Assembly: GCA_942493215.1 (NCBI GenBank)
Contig: OW818670.1
Span: forward strand, 1,116,001 to 1,180,000
DNA: 64,000 nucleotides
Direction of reading: 5' to 3'
Source of the DNA: G942493215 sp942493215
GTDB taxonomy: Bacteria > Bacillota_I > Bacilli_A > RF39 > UBA660
A model generated the notes under the pieces. The model was not told where the DNA came from. It worked only from the letters and a program-made list of their open reading frames with translations, and made no database searches. Position 1 is the stretch's first letter, and each line of letters opens with the position of its first letter. Positions 7,958-16,932 of the stretch are shown here, in pieces. The translations under genes were made by a program, and so were the position numbers.

Positions 7958-9331
7958 ATGGAACAATTTAAAATGGAAGACTTAGTTAATTTATGTAAAC
8001 AATATGGATTTATATTTCAAGGTAGTGAAATATATGGAGGTCTTGCTAATACGTGGGATTTTGGTCCATTAGGCGCTGAATTAAAGAATAATATTAAGAA
8101 AGCATGGATAAAGAAATTTGTTCAAGAAGATCCTAATAATGTTGGATTAGATAGTGCTATTTTAATGAATCCTAAAGTATGGGAGGCAAGTGGGCATTTA
8201 TCAACATTTAGTGATCCATTAATTGATTGTCGTCATTGTAAAACAAGATATAGGGCTGATAAACTAGTTGAGGATAATGGTGTAGCTGATGCTGGTGGTA
8301 TGAGCAATGAAGACCTAATTAGTTATATTAAAGAACATAATTTAGTTTGTCCTAAATGTGGTAAATTAGATTATACTGATATTCGTCAATTTAATTTAAT
8401 GTTCAAAACATTTCAAGGTGTAACTGAAGATAATAAGAGTACTATTTATTTGAGACCTGAAACAGCTCAAGGAATATTTACTAATTTCTTAAATGTACAA
8501 CGTAGTATGCGTTTAAAAGTACCATTTGGTGTTGCACAAGTAGGAAAAAGTTTTCGTAATGAGATAACACCTGGTAATTTTATCTTTCGAGTTCGTGAAT
8601 TTGAACAAATGGAATTAGAGTTCTTCTGTAGACCAGGTACCGAATTAGACTGGTTTAATTATTATCGTAGTTATTGTAAAAATTTCTTACTATCACTAGG
8701 TATTAAAGAAGATAAACTACGTTTAAGAGATCATTCAAAAGAAGAATTATCCTTCTATAGTAATGCGACAACGGATATTGAGTATGAATTCCCATTTGGT
8801 TGGGGTGAATTATGGGGTATTGCCAGTCGTACTGATTATGATTTAAAACAACATCAAAAGTTTTCTGGTGAAACTTTACAATATCTTGATCCTGAAACTA
8901 ATGAAAAATATGTTCCATATGTTATTGAACCAAGTTTAGGTGTAGAAAGATTAGTTCTAACAACTCTATGTAATGCTTATCATAAAGATATTCTCGCCAA
9001 TAATGAAGAAAGAGAAGTACTTAGTTTACATCCTTTCTTAGCTCCTTATAAAATAGCTATTTTACCACTTATTAAAAAGAATCATAGTGAGAAAGCTAAT
9101 GAGATATATAAAACATTAAGTAAGGATTTTATGATTACATATGATGAAAGTGGTAATATTGGTAAGCGTTATCGTCGTCAAGATGTTATTGGAACACCAT
9201 TTTGTATTACCATTGATGACAATACCATCAATAATGATACGGTTACTGTTCGTGATCGTGATACCATGGAACAAATAGTCTTACCAATCAATAATTTAAA
9301 AGAATACATTCTTGAAAAAATACAGTTTTAA
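7958..9331 (+). CDS. glyS: Glycyl-tRNA synthetase, single-chain dimeric type
   Basis: A class II synthetase charging tRNA-Gly. The 457-residue protein is the eukaryote/Mycoplasma-like alpha2 form, not the alpha2-beta2 GlyQ/GlyS form of Bacillus subtilis. Motif 1 region FGPLGAELKNNIK, a four-Cys zinc-like insertion (CRHCKT and CPKCGK), motif 2 FRNEITP...FRVREFEQMELEFF and motif 3 EPSLGVERL are visible, and the C-terminal anticodon-binding domain ends the protein. AAAGGAGG lies upstream of the ATG. Its leader T-box reads Gly, independent support for the assignment. Confidence 0.98.
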   Translation: MEQFKMEDLVNLCKQYGFIFQGSEIYGGLANTWDFGPLGAELKNNIKKAWIKKFVQEDPNNVGLDSAILMNPKVWEASGHLSTFSDPLIDCRHCKTRYRADKLVEDNGVADAGGMSNEDLISYIKEHNLVCPKCGKLDYTDIRQFNLMFKTFQGVTEDNKSTIYLRPETAQGIFTNFLNVQRSMRLKVPFGVAQVGKSFRNEITPGNFIFRVREFEQMELEFFCRPGTELDWFNYYRSYCKNFLLSLGIKEDKLRLRDHSKEELSFYSNATTDIEYEFPFGWGELWGIASRTDYDLKQHQKFSGETLQYLDPETNEKYVPYVIEPSLGVERLVLTTLCNAYHKDILANNEEREVLSLHPFLAPYKIAILPLIKKNHSEKANEIYKTLSKDFMITYDESGNIGKRYRRQDVIGTPFCITIDDNTINNDTVTVRDRDTMEQIVLPINNLKEYILEKIQF

Positions 9332-9380
9332 AATGGATTAATTTGTGCTATAATCAAAGTAATGATAGAGGTGTATTAAA

Positions 9381-9779
9381 ATGAAAAAATGGATATTTTC
9401 GTTCCTATTAATATCTCTTTTATTAGTAGGATGTAGAAGTACTACCACAAATAATCAAAAAGTAATTGATACGGAAGCATGGCCTGATTCTAAAGCTGTT
9501 GCGTATGTACCTATATTTAGTAAAGGTGAATATGTTAGTGGTAAATGTTCTAATACGAACTGTGAAATAATATTCAAAGATGTTGAATCTTTATCTTTTG
9601 ATGAATATACAGCCACTTTAATTAAATGGGATTATGTTGTTAATAGTACTAATAAAGTAATTGATAAAGAAAAAATCTATGAAGCTAGTAACGAATACTT
9701 CGCGTATGTAAAAGTTACTTATAATACGAATAGCAAAACAATTACCATTAATAGTAGTATCAAAAATTTGAAGAAATAA
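9381..9779 (+). CDS. Small lipoprotein
   Basis: A 132-residue predicted lipoprotein: a basic start, a hydrophobic segment (residues 4-16) and the lipobox LLVGC with Cys18 as the lipidation site. The mature part has two further Cys (KCSNTNC), possibly a disulfide, and no recognised domain. It has its own ribosome binding site and a following terminator, so it is probably monocistronic. Function unknown. Confidence 0.8.
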   Translation: MKKWIFSFLLISLLLVGCRSTTTNNQKVIDTEAWPDSKAVAYVPIFSKGEYVSGKCSNTNCEIIFKDVESLSFDEYTATLIKWDYVVNSTNKVIDKEKIYEASNEYFAYVKVTYNTNSKTITINSSIKNLKK

Positions 9780-9806
9780 AAAGACAAGGGTAACTTGTCT
9801 TTTTTC
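9778..9806 (+). terminator. Terminator after the lipoprotein gene
   Basis: AAAAGACAAG pairs with CTTGTCTTTT across GGTAA, followed by T residues. Confidence 0.9.
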
Positions 9807-9843
9807 TCACCTTATAATATAATAAAATAGAGTAGGTGATAGA

Positions 9844-11640
9844 ATGATAAAAATAATAAAAAAAGAATTATTAATCTTAACCGTTAGTATTATTTTATTA
9901 GTACTTGGTATTATCTTCTCACCCCTAAAAATATCCTTTTTTATCTTGGCTTATTTGATATTAAGTTATAATATTATGATTAAAATAATTAAAGACTTTA
10001 TGAATGGTAAGATGGCGATTGAATTACAAATAATAATCATTGTGACACTAGGATTAATATATTTAAAACAATATAATGATGGTATCACTATTCTAATATT
10101 ATATAAAATAATTATCTTATTAAAGAAAATATTATTAGCTAAATCACAATCAGAATTAAATTATCTTAGTACTTTAAAATGTAATAACGCCAATTTAAAA
10201 CTTGATGATAAAATCATAACGGTTAATATTGAACGGATTAGAGTTAATGATATTATTGTTATTAATAAAAATGAGATAATTCCCTTAGATGGTTATGTTG
10301 TAAAAGGTGATTCAAAAGTTGATTTCTCAATTTTAAAATCCGAATCAAACATAAAAGAGATAACAGTCGGTGATAATATCAAAAGTGGTATGAAAAATCT
10401 TGATGATGTTTTAGAACTACTTGTTACAACCACCTATAATGATACTTATTTAACACGAATCCATCAACTTTTACCTAAAAAAAATGATCTTAAAAATAAA
10501 CTTCAATTATTAATTAAACATATATATAAATACTATTTAGTATTAACTGTTTTAGTATTAATCGTAATGGGAATAATTAGTATTTTAAAAATATGGCATT
10601 TTACTGATGTAGGTATATATCACTTATTAGGAATCTTATTATTAACGAGCTGTGAAACCTTATTATTAACTATTAATTTCAATTATAATAATAGTATTGA
10701 TAGATGTTTAAAAGAAGGTATTTACATTCGAAAGAAAAATATCTTTGACCACCTTATAAGAATGAAAAAAATAGTTTTCTCTTTTAATGAAGTATTTACT
10801 AAAAAGAGTTATAAGATTAATCAAGTAATTCCCTATAATATAAGTAAACAACAATTTCTAATGTATACAGCAAGCGCTAGTTATTATGGTAGTGATTTGT
10901 TAGCGCTAACCTTAAAAGAATGTGATCATAATATTAATTTTAATAACATTAATAATTATACAAAAATAAATAATGATTCTTATCAGGCTACAGTTAACAA
11001 TAAATTAGTGCTTATTGGCAATAAAAAGATTTTCTTTGAACGTAAAATAAAGTTCCCTAATATTGATATTGTTGGTACATCTATTTTAGTAGCAATAGAT
11101 AATGAATATATAGGAACGATTATTCTAGAAGAGGAAATTAAAGAAGATAGCTTTTCAATAAACTCTAAATTACAAAAATACAATTTAGAAATGTTAGCTT
11201 TTCTAAATAGTGATAATAAAGGACTAATGAATAAGTTAAATGATAAATTAGATTTTTCTATTCAATATGCTGATGAGGTAGAAAACGAAATATTAGCCTT
11301 AAAAAAAGATAATGTTGTTGGCTATGTTGGTAATAATAGTGATTGTTTAGAATTAGCGGATATTGGTATTACTATTAAACCCGATATGGAATTAATTGAT
11401 AGTAGTGACATTATTATTGAAAATAACCATATTGAGACTATAACCAAAGTTTTAGATATAGCTAATCAAAATAAGAAGAATATTACATTTGATCTTATTA
11501 TGGCTGGTATAGCTAAAATATTGTCGATTATTTTTATTATATTAAACTTATCAATCTCTCTAATATTATTATCGGAAATAATTGCAATGATTGTCATAGC
11601 AATAAAAAGCATTATAAAGAGCAAACAAAAAGAGTTTTAA
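9844..11640 (+). CDS. Catalytically degenerate P-type ATPase-like membrane protein
   Basis: The 598-residue protein has the layout of a P1B (heavy-metal) ATPase: paired N-terminal membrane segments, an actuator-like domain (residues about 100-205), membrane helices, the phosphorylation/nucleotide region and two C-terminal helices. The key motifs are changed. The FDKTGTLT position reads FSFNEVFT (residues 312-319), so the phosphorylated Asp is Ser313; TGES reads KSES; the CPC metal site reads SCET (Cys270 kept); GDGIND reads GNNSDC. By family knowledge it cannot run the ATPase cycle. It may be a regulatory or structural pseudoenzyme. An intact ORF argues against simple decay. Confidence 0.85.
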   Translation: MIKIIKKELLILTVSIILLVLGIIFSPLKISFFILAYLILSYNIMIKIIKDFMNGKMAIELQIIIIVTLGLIYLKQYNDGITILILYKIIILLKKILLAKSQSELNYLSTLKCNNANLKLDDKIITVNIERIRVNDIIVINKNEIIPLDGYVVKGDSKVDFSILKSESNIKEITVGDNIKSGMKNLDDVLELLVTTTYNDTYLTRIHQLLPKKNDLKNKLQLLIKHIYKYYLVLTVLVLIVMGIISILKIWHFTDVGIYHLLGILLLTSCETLLLTINFNYNNSIDRCLKEGIYIRKKNIFDHLIRMKKIVFSFNEVFTKKSYKINQVIPYNISKQQFLMYTASASYYGSDLLALTLKECDHNINFNNINNYTKINNDSYQATVNNKLVLIGNKKIFFERKIKFPNIDIVGTSILVAIDNEYIGTIILEEEIKEDSFSINSKLQKYNLEMLAFLNSDNKGLMNKLNDKLDFSIQYADEVENEILALKKDNVVGYVGNNSDCLELADIGITIKPDMELIDSSDIIIENNHIETITKVLDIANQNKKNITFDLIMAGIAKILSIIFIILNLSISLILLSEIIAMIVIAIKSIIKSKQKEF

Positions 11641-11651
11641 AACTCTTTTTT
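11627..11651. terminator. Bidirectional terminator shared by two convergent genes
   Basis: AAAAAGAGTTTT (11627-11638) is followed at once by its reverse complement (11639-11650). The palindrome contains the stop codons of both convergent genes, which overlap by 4 bases, with T runs on both strands. Confidence 0.85.
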
Positions 11652-13871
11652 GATATTATTTATTAATTTAATTACTTCATCATAAGATTCATCAAATAAT
11701 TCTAAACGAAAGTTATTAATACCAATTTTCTTATAGTCTTTGATATTATCAATTAGATTAATATTTTTATGATGCATAATATAGGTCAAGCAATTATCAC
11801 TAACAATAGGATAATATAAGTTTTCTTTAGAACGAAGATAATACTTATTATCTTGATGACAGATATTACAACTTTTATTGTCATTATTAACTAGCATATT
11901 AAGAGGACAATACTTCATAATCATTAATTCCATGCGTCCATAGATAATTACTTCTAAATTGAGACCATTAGGTAACATCATGGCTTTTGATAAATCGATT
12001 TCCGGAGAAAGAGTAACTTGCTTAATACCCATTTGGTGCAAGAAGTATGCACTTTTACTATTAGTAACATTTAAATAGCTATCACTAATAACATTATTAT
12101 TAGAAAGATATTTATAGATACTACCTAATTCGGAAACGAGGATATTAGTGTCATTATACTCATCAAAATGCCGCATTACGCGAGGTAAACGTAAATATAT
12201 ATGATTGTTTGTTTTATACTTTTCATATAATGTCTTGTTAGCAACATAAATATTATCAATAGAAGCATCTATAGATGCTTTTAACTGTTCTTCATTACGA
12301 ACAAGGACATTTAAAGATTTTGTTTTATTAGTAACTACTTTATCATCATCTATTTTATTAATAGGATGTTCTTTATTACTAACTTGTCTTTTAATAATTA
12401 ATTTTTCAATAATATTTCTTCTTATATCATTTATATCTTTAAGATTAATGAATATATTTTCATCCATTATAATATCAATATTATCAAGTATAAAAGGGGT
12501 ATTACCTAATTTACTTAATTGTTCTTTTATTCTATCTTCTGTTAAAGGAGTAGTAAGAGCAGTACTGACAATGGGACCACATGTCTTAAAGTGATTATCT
12601 TGATCATCAAAAACTTCTAATGATAGGGGTTCATTAATATGAGCCGTGATCTTAAAATTAATCTTTATTCTTTTTAATTCATAATTTTTAAGTTCTTTTA
12701 ATAATAGAACATCAGTTGTTTTTAGAATATCACTATTACTATTTAAATTAATTTTATTATCAATACCAGCAATATCACCATTACTAATATTACTAACAAG
12801 TAATCCTTTTTCATTATAAAGCTTATTAACGATCATACCCTCATTATTACTTGTAAATCTTATACCATCTTCTTGATGCAGATTATCGGTCAGTTTTATC
12901 CATATTTTATCTGATGTTACTTTAATTGTTTCTCCTATTTTAACACCTAAATGATTAGGTGTTTTTATATTCATTAAAGTTGTTCCATAGTTGTTAAATA
13001 AATAGCCGCTAGTAAAATCCCGATTAAATAATTTCTTTAATTTATAGATATCATCGTCAGTAATAGTTAAAGGTTCATTATTATAATACTCATCAATAAG
13101 ATGACGATATAATTTAGTAATAAAACCAACATATTCCGGACTTTTCATTCGGCCTTCAATTTTTAAACTTGTAACATTACTATCTAAGATATCTTTAAAA
13201 TGATTAAGGGTATTTAATTCTTTAGTACTTAATAAATAGTCACCATTAGTATTAATAATATCTGTATTCTTAATTAATTGATAGGGGAGACGACATGATC
13301 CAACACACTCACCCCGATTGCCACTTCGACCACCATTTAAACTACTAAATAAGCAACATCCAGAGTAACATACACATAAGGCTCCATGAATAAATATTTC
13401 TTTATCAATATCACATGTTAAACTGTTTATTTCTGATAAAGACATTTCTCTAGCTAAAATCGCCCTTTTTACGCCAATCCTCTTTAATAAATTAAGATTT
13501 TCATTATTATGATTATGAGCTTGAGTTGAAGCATGAATCTCTAGATTAGGAAACATTTTTTTAACAGTTACTATCATTCCCATATCCTGCATAATAACGG
13601 CATCAACATCATTTAAATATAAAAATTTAATATATCCTAAAAAAGGTTCTATCTCATCTTCAAATATTAAGGTATTAGTGGTTACATATATTTTAACACC
13701 ATATAAATGAGCATATTTAATAGCCTCGATTAATTCCGTATCAGAAAAATTAGGGGCAAACTTACGAGCTCCAAAATTCTTACCACCAATATAAACAGCA
13801 TCCGCTCCATTATGAATAGCTTGATATAAAGTTTCCATATTACCAGCCGGGCTTAAAAGTTCTTTTTTCAT
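11637..13871 (-). CDS. U32-family protein (RlhA/YrrO-like)
   Basis: A 744-residue protein of the peptidase U32 family. Related proteins such as E. coli RlhA take part in rRNA or tRNA hydroxylation with an iron-sulfur cluster rather than proteolysis. The N-terminal TIM-barrel-like part starts ELLSPAGNMETLYQAI; the Cys-rich core includes CVCYSGCCLFSS and RGECVGSCRLPY around residues 165-195. A second half, from about residue 380, matches the longer two-domain members and ends with further Cys (CPLNM, CNICHQ). The start ATG at 13871 is followed by KKELLSPAGN as in relatives. The exact substrate is not determinable here. Confidence 0.88.
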   Translation of the reverse strand: MKKELLSPAGNMETLYQAIHNGADAVYIGGKNFGARKFAPNFSDTELIEAIKYAHLYGVKIYVTTNTLIFEDEIEPFLGYIKFLYLNDVDAVIMQDMGMIVTVKKMFPNLEIHASTQAHNHNNENLNLLKRIGVKRAILAREMSLSEINSLTCDIDKEIFIHGALCVCYSGCCLFSSLNGGRSGNRGECVGSCRLPYQLIKNTDIINTNGDYLLSTKELNTLNHFKDILDSNVTSLKIEGRMKSPEYVGFITKLYRHLIDEYYNNEPLTITDDDIYKLKKLFNRDFTSGYLFNNYGTTLMNIKTPNHLGVKIGETIKVTSDKIWIKLTDNLHQEDGIRFTSNNEGMIVNKLYNEKGLLVSNISNGDIAGIDNKINLNSNSDILKTTDVLLLKELKNYELKRIKINFKITAHINEPLSLEVFDDQDNHFKTCGPIVSTALTTPLTEDRIKEQLSKLGNTPFILDNIDIIMDENIFINLKDINDIRRNIIEKLIIKRQVSNKEHPINKIDDDKVVTNKTKSLNVLVRNEEQLKASIDASIDNIYVANKTLYEKYKTNNHIYLRLPRVMRHFDEYNDTNILVSELGSIYKYLSNNNVISDSYLNVTNSKSAYFLHQMGIKQVTLSPEIDLSKAMMLPNGLNLEVIIYGRMELMIMKYCPLNMLVNNDNKSCNICHQDNKYYLRSKENLYYPIVSDNCLTYIMHHKNINLIDNIKDYKKIGINNFRLELFDESYDEVIKLINNIKKEF

Positions 13872-13902
13872 AAAATCACCATTACCATTATACAGGTGAC
13901 CA

Positions 13903-13928
13903 TAAAAAAACTCAAGTTAACCTTGAGT
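13903..13928 (-). terminator. Terminator after gmk
   Basis: On the minus strand ACTCAAG pairs with CTTGAGT across 5 bases and is followed by seven T residues; the stem overlaps the last gmk codons. Confidence 0.85.
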
Positions 13929-14579
13929 ATCTTTAATTAAAAATTCATGAATAATATCTTCACTAGTATTTAAACATATTTCTTCAATTCGATCAACTCG
14001 ACATTTCTCTGATAGAATAATAGCTTCAACTTTCTTAACCGCATCTTCTAAAACATCATTAACAACGACATAATTATATTTAGTTACTTCGTTTATTTCG
14101 CGATAAGCAGTTTTAAATCTTTCCATCATTTGTTCATTATCTTCGGCTCCTCTTGCTTTTAAACGTCTTTTTATTTCTTCCATCGTGGGAGCAAGAATAA
14201 AGATAAATAGGGCTTCACTAAATTTCTCTTTTATTTGTAAAGCTCCTTGAATATCAATTTCTAAAAGAACATCAATCCCATTTTCTAATTTTTCTAAAAT
14301 CTTTTCTTTAGGTGTACCATAATAATCATTATAATGTATTTGAGCATATTCTAGAAAATAGTCTTGTTTAATCTTTTCTTCAAATTGTTTTTTAGATAAG
14401 AAGTAATAATCAATCCCATCTTGTTCTATAGGACGAATGGGACGTGATGTGCAAGAAACAGATTCCCAAAGTTGGGGCATTCTTTTTAATAATTCGCGAC
14501 ATATTGTTCCTTTTCCAGCACAAGTAGGTCCTGATACAACAATTAGTGAGCCTTGTTTTTTAAGTTTTACAATATCCAT
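13917..14579 (-). CDS. gmk: Guanylate kinase
   Basis: Phosphorylates GMP to GDP with ATP. The 220-residue protein has the P-loop GPTCAGKGT (residues 17-25), the GMP-binding TSRPIRPIEQDGIDY segment and the lid region RLKARGAED. The C-terminal tail is slightly longer than usual. It lies 8 bases downstream of the FAD-dependent gene on the same strand and is probably cotranscribed with it. Confidence 0.96.
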   Translation of the reverse strand: MDIVKLKKQGSLIVVSGPTCAGKGTICRELLKRMPQLWESVSCTSRPIRPIEQDGIDYYFLSKKQFEEKIKQDYFLEYAQIHYNDYYGTPKEKILEKLENGIDVLLEIDIQGALQIKEKFSEALFIFILAPTMEEIKRRLKARGAEDNEQMMERFKTAYREINEVTKYNYVVVNDVLEDAVKKVEAIILSEKCRVDRIEEICLNTSEDIIHEFLIKDTQG

Positions 14580-14587
14580 ATGACCTC

Positions 14588-15988
14588 CTATTTATTGTTT
14601 TTTAAAATATCGCGGGCAGCAATCAAACCAGTGGCTGCCGCTGTGACAATATTACCAGCTTTACCAGCTCCATCACCAACAAAATATATATTATAATCAC
14701 TTAATTTCATATTATTGTCAGTTGTAATTTCATTACTGAAGAATTTAATTTCTGGTCCATAAAATAAAGTTTCATCATTATTAACACCAGGTATAATTGC
14801 ATCTAGTTTTTTTAATCCTTCTAGAATGTTGATAATAATTCGATGTGGTAAGACTAACGCTAAATCACCAGCTACACAATCTTTTAAAGTCGGTTCAATA
14901 AAACCTTTTTTAATTCTTTCCATCGTTGAACGACGACCTTGTCTTAAATCTCTAAGTGATTGAATAATCGGCTTACCGGCTCCTAAAACATTAGCAATTT
15001 GCGCAATGGATTCTCCATATTGTCTAGTATTAGTTGTAGGGTGGGTAAGACTAACTTTCGATATAAAAGCAAAATTACTATTTGGCGATTTAACATCTTT
15101 TAGAGAATGCCCATTAACACAAATATATCCTTCATAATTTTCCTTGGTAACAAAACCACCAGGATTAGTACAGAAGGTTCTTATTTCATCATTATAAGTG
15201 TCGGTTTTGATGAAAATAGTCGGATCATAGATAACAGATGTAATTTCTTCTAATATTTCTTTTCTAACTTCAACGCGAACACCAACTTCGATACTTTGAG
15301 AAGTATATGGAATTTCATATTTATCAGCTAATTCTTGAACCCATTTCGCACCTGTTCTACCAGGCGCTACAATAACATAATGGCATTTAATATTTTCTTC
15401 TTTATTACTTTTCTTATAGACAACATTATAATTATTATCGTCTTTATGTTCAATATCTATAACATTAGTATTTTCTTTTATTTCAACACCATACTGTTCT
15501 AAGAAGTTAGTGAATTCTTTAATGTAGTAAGGCAGTTTATCGGAACCTAAATGTTTTTGTTTAATGATTAGAAGATTAGATCCTAGTTTAGCAATCTTCT
15601 CTTTTATCTTATTAGCTTCATCAATATTAGTAGGATATACATCACTATCCATACCAAACTTATTGAAGATGCGTTCGGTATCATCAATTAGATTATACGC
15701 AGCTTGTTGGTCCATATATTTAAATAAATCGGATTTACCGATTTTAGGAATAAAGTTTAATTTCCCATCGGAGAAGGTTCCAGCTCCGCCATAACCAGAT
15801 AAAATGCCGCATGGATTACAATTAGCGCACGGTGCGTTATTTGCATTCATTGGACAAACACGATTCTCAGCTCGTTTACCTTTATCAAATAAAATAATCT
15901 TTAATTTAGGGTTATTAGTTATTAACTCATAGGCCGCAAATAATCCAGCGGGTCCTGCTCCAATAATTGCAACATCATACATTTTCAT
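14588..15988 (-). CDS. FAD-dependent oxidoreductase (COG2509-like)
   Basis: An uncharacterised flavoprotein of the NAD(P)/FAD-dependent dehydrogenase group (466 residues). The N-terminal Rossmann motif VAIIGAGPAGLFAAYEL binds FAD. A CPMNANNAPCANCNPC Cys cluster (about residues 45-61) and the YGGAGTFSDGKLN segment follow, as in COG2509 proteins, and YFVGDGAGKAGNIVTAAATG near the C-terminus closes the FAD site. The ATG at 15988 is chosen because AGGAG lies 5 bases upstream; an in-frame GTG two codons earlier is too close. The substrate is unknown. Confidence 0.88.
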   Translation of the reverse strand: MKMYDVAIIGAGPAGLFAAYELITNNPKLKIILFDKGKRAENRVCPMNANNAPCANCNPCGILSGYGGAGTFSDGKLNFIPKIGKSDLFKYMDQQAAYNLIDDTERIFNKFGMDSDVYPTNIDEANKIKEKIAKLGSNLLIIKQKHLGSDKLPYYIKEFTNFLEQYGVEIKENTNVIDIEHKDDNNYNVVYKKSNKEENIKCHYVIVAPGRTGAKWVQELADKYEIPYTSQSIEVGVRVEVRKEILEEITSVIYDPTIFIKTDTYNDEIRTFCTNPGGFVTKENYEGYICVNGHSLKDVKSPNSNFAFISKVSLTHPTTNTRQYGESIAQIANVLGAGKPIIQSLRDLRQGRRSTMERIKKGFIEPTLKDCVAGDLALVLPHRIIINILEGLKKLDAIIPGVNNDETLFYGPEIKFFSNEITTDNNMKLSDYNIYFVGDGAGKAGNIVTAAATGLIAARDILKNNK

Positions 15989-16133
15989 CAACACTCCTAT
16001 TCATTTCCATTATAACACATAAGTATATGACATAAAAATAATTTTATTAATAATAGTAATAGCAGATAATACGAGATTTTAGTAGAATATAGTCAAATAA
16101 ACAGTAAAGTACAATAAAATGTCGATTAGTTTA

Positions 16134-16162
16134 TTGCGACTAACCCTAATAAATGTTAAAAT
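16134..16162 (+). promoter_or_regulatory. Promoter of the second signal peptidase gene
   Basis: TTGCGA (16134-16139), a 17-base spacer and TAAAAT (16157-16162). Transcription would start near 16169, downstream of the in-frame ATG at 16153, which supports the GTG at 16195 as translation start. Confidence 0.65.
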
Positions 16163-16194
16163 ATAGTCAAAGATATAGATGGGCGGGGATAAGA

Positions 16195-16701
16195 GTGCTT
16201 GTAAGTGTAATAGAATTCTTAAAAGATATGTTTAAATATCTAATCGTTATTGGAGTAATAATTCTAATTAGGGTTTATTGTTTAACAACAGCCGAAGTAA
16301 TTGGTCCATCAATGAGTCCTAATTTAATAGATGGTAATATATTATTAATAGAAACTATTACTCCTAAATTAAATAGATATAGTCGTTTTGATTTAGTTGT
16401 TGTTAAATATAGTAGTCCTAGTTATATCATTAAAAGAATTATTGGATTACCTAATGATAAAATAAAATTTGATAATAATAGTTTATATGTTAATGGGGAA
16501 TTAGTTATCCAAAATTTTAAATTTGAAGGTACAATTGAAAAATTAGATATAACTGTTCCAGCAAATAAATATTATGTAATAGGTGATAGTCGTGATGAAT
16601 CTGAAGATAGTAGGGTCTTTGGACCAATTAATGAATATGATATAATTGGTAAGCCAATTATTCGAATTTGGCCTATCAAAAACTTTAAAATTATTAAGTA
16701 A
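16195..16701 (+). CDS. lepB: Signal peptidase I, second paralogue
   Basis: A 168-residue type I signal peptidase: membrane anchor at residues 14-30, catalytic Ser39 in IGPSMSP, Lys in IIKRIIGLPND, and GDSRDESEDSRVFGP. The GTG start at 16195 is preferred: GGGCGGGGAT is upstream and the promoter lies over the earlier ATG at 16153. It diverges from the paralogue at 1515 and sits directly upstream of the c-di-GMP-controlled secreted protein, which suggests, but does not prove, that it processes surface proteins. Confidence 0.93.
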   Translation: MLVSVIEFLKDMFKYLIVIGVIILIRVYCLTTAEVIGPSMSPNLIDGNILLIETITPKLNRYSRFDLVVVKYSSPSYIIKRIIGLPNDKIKFDNNSLYVNGELVIQNFKFEGTIEKLDITVPANKYYVIGDSRDESEDSRVFGPINEYDIIGKPIIRIWPIKNFKIIK

Positions 16702-16737
16702 TTATTGCAAATAATAAATTTGTATGATATTATATTG

Positions 16738-16768
16738 TTGACAAATGGAAAAATATACCAATTATAAT
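16738..16768 (+). promoter_or_regulatory. Promoter of the c-di-GMP riboswitch transcript
   Basis: TTGACA (16738-16743) followed by ATTATAATAAT; the TATAAT at 16763-16768 has a 19-base spacer, a shifted ATTATA gives 17. The RNA would begin just before the aptamer. Confidence 0.7.
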
Positions 16769-16771
16769 AAT

Positions 16772-16882
16772 ATTTTGGCAAACTTCTCGAAAGGGAAGGA
16801 CGCAAAGTTTGGAATCTAAAGTATAAAAGTTTACTATGATCGTCCAGCCGCAAAGGCTTTCATAGTGGACTTTTTCTTTTTT
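16772..16882 (+). ncRNA. Cyclic-di-GMP-I (GEMM) riboswitch with terminator
   Basis: Diagnostic class I blocks are present: GGCAAAC, a GAAA tetraloop between CTTC and GAAG, and GGACGCAAAG, then the P3 arm ACTATGA (16833-16839) pairing with TCATAGT (16860-16866). A second hairpin, GTCCA (16842-16846) with TGGAC (16866-16870) followed by a T-rich run, would compete with P3 and act as terminator. If ligand stabilises P3, expression rises; that direction is inference. The related cGAMP-sensing GEMM-Ib class cannot be excluded. It sits 50 bases upstream of the large surface-protein gene. Confidence 0.87.
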
Positions 16883-16932
16883 GGTATATTAAATTTGCCA
16901 TATTATATATATTTTAAGAAAGGGTGGTTTTT

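Noticed and set aside
16086..16172. Direct repeat AATATAGTCAAA upstream of the second lepB
   Set aside because: Two 12-base copies 74 bases apart in AT-rich DNA may be chance; one overlaps the -10 box and no further element supports an operator.
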